Below are positions 50,401 to 56,400 of a stretch of 64,000 nucleotides of DNA, piece by piece. Numbering within the stretch: position 1 is the first letter of the stretch; each line of letters begins with the position of its first letter. Below the pieces are notes generated by a model that did not search any database, was not told the DNA's origin, and was given only the letters and a program-made list of their open reading frames with translations. The position numbers and the translations under genes were made by a program. Location of the stretch: positions 44,810,591-44,874,590 of the forward strand of contig OZ022258.1 of NCBI GenBank assembly GCA_963978905.1. Direction: 5' to 3'. The stretch comes from Trichostrongylus colubriformis (taxonomy: Eukaryota > Nematoda > Chromadorea > Rhabditida > Trichostrongylidae).

Positions 50401-53400
50401 TGCAACAGCGGTCGCCGTTGCACAGTGGTGGCGCTTTCACTCCAGAGATGGTGAACATTGGCTTGGTCCCTTCCATTTCACCCTTCAATGAGACACGCCA
50501 AGCAAAACACCCGGTCAATGAGTCATCGCACGCAAATTTTGAGCCCATCTAACTCGCTTCGGAACGCCCTTTGCGATTTTGGGTCTCATATTTGTGTAGC
50601 ATTGAAACCCTATATATCCACTTAGATATTATTACAAATTTCCTTGGGAATTTAAATCCCTTTCTTGGTTAGGACGGTAAAGCCACCTACACACTAGCCA
50701 TCGGCAAGGTGTGGCTACGTCTCCTCCCGTGCCACTCTGTTCGCTGCCTGTGAAGGTGGGCACGCCTTGGCGCCGACACGCCTGCGCCAGTGAGAGTATG
50801 AAAGCGGCCCTTACTAGCCCAAAGCGCGGAAAACGTAAAAGAAAAGGATCCTTTTTGGCAGATTTCCAACTGTTTTCCAAGCTTTCCTTCCGAGTCGGAA
50901 TACTCAGCGCCTTAGCAATCACTTTTCAACTTCGAAATTATGAGGGTTGCCATTCCCTTAAAATTGAATAGAATGGGAAGTCATTGGAAATCTTTCCACT
51001 AAAAGTCCTTCTGGGAGTATGTCGTTAGGACAGAGACATCGCTTTGCGGCAATCGGTGTGCGAGCTATGCGCGCCGTATTGGAAGGGTCGTGAAGCGATG
51101 ACGATGCTCTACGCCTTGATGTAGATTTATCGCTTCAGGACTCAACAAATACGACGCGCATAGCTTGCACCATGACGTCGCCCGCCGCACGCGGTCGCGC
51201 GATATCTCTGTCCTAACGACATACGCTCAAGTGCTTCTTACCCTTCAAGTAAGCGATGGAGAGTGGTGTGAGTTTCCAGTCGTTCTCCTGCTTTAAACAG
51301 CTAGGATCTACGCTCGCAAGCAATCGCAAGCACTCCAGCCAGCCATAGGCAGCTGCGTAGAGAGCTGGGGTGTTGCCGGACGAGTCACCCTGGAAAGACA
51401 GAATTCCATTCAGTTGAAAGAATCGTTGACAAAAATTCGGGATTTCGTATTCTGTTGCTCTCATATTGTACTTATCCAATACAGACTCCCACAAAGTCTC
51501 ACGCGGAGGTTAAACGAAAACGATGCACGAATACATCCTTTCACCTCAAAGTTTCGTCCACGCAGGTATCATGGGCGGAGCCACGACGGCTGAGCACAGC
51601 GAAGAGCGACAGACCTTGATTCTTTTGATGTAATTGATCTTGGCTTACTTCCTACATCACGTTCTAACCGTGACCGCACCGTTCTGGCACACAGCCCTCG
51701 TAGTCCCGCCCACGATACCTGCGTGGACATTTTAAAGGCATGTTTCCCTGCCGATTAGATATTTCCGCGTGGATCGTTGTAGGTGGCCGTACATAACAAA
51801 TTCAACACAAAAATATGGAAAAAATTTCCACATACGATCTCTCCAAGGATAAGCGAGTAAATGGGTCACCTTCAATAGGTCAGCTCCTTTCGCTAACAGC
51901 ATAGCAGCGCAATGCTCCTGCCCATTCAGGACAGCATGCGAGAGCGCGGTACGTTTCTTGAGATCCGGTGCCATAATTAACGCGCCGTGCTCGATGAGTT
52001 GTTCGGCAATTGGCAGATATCCGAGACTGCAGGCGATCTAAAAGTTTGGGGCTAAATCTGATTACTGGGCAGGTCTGAAATAAGTAAAACAAATATAAAC
52101 ACCCCATATAGTATACCATAAGAGGTGTCAACTTGCTGTGACTGCTTGATGTGGGGTGGTCGACAAGCACTGTTTTATGGGCAAGGAGAGCGGCCACTGC
52201 TTCTGATCTGAACGGATACCATGAGCTCTGATAAAGGCTCATACGTTAATAACCACTGGGAATTAATTAGACTGGAAATCCACCTCTGATAACGTACGGC
52301 AAGACACAAAGCTGTATCACCCTGCCTTGTTCGAGCATTTATCATCGATTTCTCCGGCTTGATTCCTGGAGATCCCTTCTCGGGAGTTTCCAGGTTAGTG
52401 ATCGCGTCAAGGAGGATCTAAGAATAAATGGAAGTTGACCACTATGGTTAACGATGAAACAGTGAGTTACTTAAAATGAGGTCTTAAAACGGTCACTAAT
52501 TACCAAGAAAAGGCTTTAACCTTTATGTTTCCCTTTCGTCCAGCTCGTGCAGCAACGTGAAGCGGTGTTTCATGCTGTTTGTTAACAGATAAAGGTGAGG
52601 CACCATTCTTCAGAAGGAATTTCAGCGGCTCCGGTCCCTCACAAACGGCGGCATAGTGGATAGTATACCTGGTAAAAATATGTAATCCTGCGCCAAACTT
52701 GGATGGTAAATGAACTGTTATATAAAATAACAACTAAAAACCAGTTTATTTCAGAAGAACTCATTATAAGGAAACACACCAGTTATTTGAGTCAGGAATG
52801 TTGATATTAGGCTCAACTGTACGAAGTCTTTCGAGTATCTGAAAAAAAAGTATTTTATCGCTTAATCGAGATCTATCAGCTGGGTCACTATGTCCACTGA
52901 TCAGCATCGTCACAGCTTTGAACTCCATTTTTACGTAGGATAAAAGTTGTATTCAAATGCGCATCTGCCGTATTTTTTCACTAGACGAAGCTGTCATGAA
53001 TTGATTGGAGCAGCAGATTGGATCAGTCTGAGCCCAATTTGATCCTCAGGGTACAGGTGGAAGGCAAGGTCCAACTGCATCAACAGATTCACAGATTATA
53101 GATTCTATTACAGAGGAGTTTGAGCAGCTTTAGTACTGCAGGTGTGTACCCTTATGCCAGAATTCCGCGTCGCTCCGTGCGACAAGCGACGTTTGCGCGC
53201 GAGTTGGGTGCCCGCGTGGAAATCGCGTAAGAAGGGCGGCGACCGTATCTACGCCTATTTTTATTCGTTTTGCTGCTATACTGAGCTCGTTACCAAACTG
53301 TTTTAATTTCAATAAACTGAATTCAGTGGAATTTAGTTTAGTTTAAATGTTTTCAGTTCACCCTTGGCTGATAATAGCGTTTTGCATGCATTCATTTCAT

Positions 53401-56400
53401 TTCCTGGCTATGTATCATCGCGTTCTGTGCTACGTATTCTATATCCTTACTTGCGTATGGGTGTGTACCCTTATGTCAGGATTTCTCACCGCGGCATGTC
53501 GCAAGCGAAGCAATGCGGACGTCACCGCGCGAAATCCTTACATGAGGGTACACACCCCTTGCGTTTGTATTAGCATGAGGATATTAGAAAGGTGGACAGG
53601 CTTTTGCCTCAGCCTCGGGAGAATGAGCTCCGACGTGTGTGGAATCATCCGCTTGTGCAAAAACGGACTTTCGCATCGAGGCGGAAGTGATTCACTCATC
53701 GCCGAGCTCCTAACCCTTGACCAAGCTGCGGTCCACTGAATTCTGTCCACTGAAGGTTAGAGACAACAATTCAATTCAGCAACTAAATGAGTAAAAATAG
53801 GCGTAGGCGCGATTGCTACAAGGGTAGCCAACCCGCGCGCAAACCTCGCTCGCCGCACGCCCCGATGCTGATACAATGGTACATCCCTGGTACTGTAGTC
53901 ATGTTGCCTGAGACATTTCAAACAACTATGAAGCCAATGAAGGAAATGAACTTCGCCCACCTTCACGTTCGGATTGATAGCAGCAGTATGAAGTGGAGTA
54001 ATGTTAGCGTTGTTGTAGCCTTTTTTCAGTACTGAAACTCCTAGGATCCGATCTGGTAAGGTCCCACCGGTTCTGAAGAGACAAGAAATTTTTGACTAGC
54101 GAAGTTTGTGGGAAAGCAATTCTCACTTGAGTGTCTCTCTGTGTAGATCATTCATATTAGAACGAGCCGGTCCTTCAGCAAGAGCACTGGCTAACTCTCG
54201 CAGTCCCATCCGAGCTGCTACCACCACCATACCGTCCATCTGGTTCACATTTATCACTAAAACTTACAGCAATATAAAACTGTTAGAATTTCCATGATTT
54301 CGTTTTGTTCGAGAAAAAGACACTATGAGAATTTTTTAGAATACTAATGGAAATAAATTATTCAAGTGGCGCAGCACTGAAGAATAAATGAACCGAGATG
54401 GTCGAAAATCCAAAAAATGGGAGCTGGAGGTGGGGAGAGGGAAGGACGTCGGGATGTGGGAGAGGAGAAGAAGAAATGGAGGTCGTATCATTCATGAAAT
54501 TTCTCAGGGAGGAGGGTGTCTGAAAGACCCCACCCCCCGCCTCCTTTGAGGAGGGTTAGGTCGTAGCAGGGCCAAGTACTGTGTCGAGGAAAGGTTTCTT
54601 GGAAAAACACAACCAACCCTGCTGTTCACATGACCGATAGGTTATCCTCTACACAAACGGTCTCCGCAATGAAAGGTCATTAAATGACATAAGGTCATGA
54701 AGGGATCCTCGAGAAGTTTTCAAATTTTTCAACAATTTGCCCCCTCTTTTCAATCCAAACTACAACCCCCTTCCATACCAGACCCTGTGTCGTATATTAA
54801 TTTACCAGGGGTTTTTCCTGGCGCCAGGTTCCACCCTGGTCTCCAAGCCAATCCAGAGCTTTGTTGAGGAGTCAGAGTGCATACTCCACCCGTAAGTGCA
54901 CCAAGTGTCCCTTCGGCTCCTTAGCGTCGGTTTATGGTGAGCATATTTTCCCTTTTTGACCACCCAAATTTTCCTCTCGTGCAGCCTTTAATAACGGAGG
55001 GAAGAGGATAGGCAATGCTTTCAAGGGTTGAAGTTCAAAGATCAAAATTTTTTCTGGATGACGGTGTGGTACATATGGAAGACGACATGTGGAGTTTTCA
55101 CAAACATTAAATAAATAAATGCAGTCCATTTGATAAATACATAAAACTAAGATAATAATGGTTATAAAAAATAAAAGCAGTTCGTTGGATAAATACACAA
55201 AAAATAAAAAAAAAAAACTAATGGGTAGGCTGACTACACTTGAACAGAGAAACAAGTTGCAGAGAAACTCACACGAATCGAGGTGAGGTTCCTTGGAGAG
55301 TTTTACGATCTCTTTATAGCCGATTCCGCTCTCAATCAAGGCCTCCACACCTTCAAAACTACTGCCGGCAGCGGAGTCATATTTTAGAAAAGCGTTGTTT
55401 CCTTCACGTCCTCCTGAAAAAATCAAAGTGAACTTTTCCCCAATTCTCCAAAATTGATCATAACGATTCAGTCAGACCTCGAGTCATCTCCACAGCCCTC
55501 GTGGCCCGACCGATCATATAGAAATTCGACTGGCCCGTGCTTTTCTGGAATGAACTCGACATCTTCATAGGTCACCACTTGTTACACATGTCAACTATGC
55601 AACTCACCCTCTCTAGGAGATTTGGCTCCTTCCGTGGAGCTTTTCCAGGATTCAACTGAGATTTCAGTTTGAAGTACTCTTGTCGAATAGCATCGTTTTT
55701 GCTTAGAGCCGCCACCGAATCAGGTGTACGTGAGTCCGCGTGAGAAAAACTGGTTCGACACGCATTCAGATCTATTTTTCTGAAGGAAAACGCATGAAAG
55801 ATGGCGTCGTGTGAAAGTGGTATAAGTCGGATTGCACCCAAAAGCACCACAAAGGTCAAATTCCATACGAGTCGCTACGATTCTAAAAAGGGCAAAATTG
55901 CAGCGCATCCCGGATGCGCTCCAGGCTACGCAACTTGCATTAGCGTTGCAACACGTGCCTCGCCAGTCCACTTATATGTTGGCAGTGTGAATACGCGACG
56001 CTTGCCTCACGCGTGACATGATCCAATTCGAGTGTCCTGACGCGCATATTCTGAGAGGAGATTGACCGATACCGCTCTATCATTAACTCTGTTATTAGTT
56101 CCCATAACCATAACTGTTCTACAGCCTTCCCCCTATTCGTTACTCTGGCCCCGTCAGATTTCGCGATCTCGCGATCGGGATTTCGTATTCTGCGATTTTA
56201 CGGCGTCGCACTTTCGCATGCGATACTAGGATCGTGAGATTTTATATTTCCACAATTCGCGTGCGAAGCCGCGACACAGCAAGATCGTAAAATCGCCGAA
56301 TTGCATAATCACGAAGTCTGATGGCGTATTTAGACATGCCGCCCACTTACGAAGAGACCTACCAAGATGATCTGAAAAGTATTGGAAAAGGACCTGTTGC

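Noticed and set aside
54472..54560. Possible extra exon near the G-rich motif at 54.5 kb
   Set aside because: The exons 55273-55413 and 54127-54256 join in phase directly, and the sequence is low-complexity.
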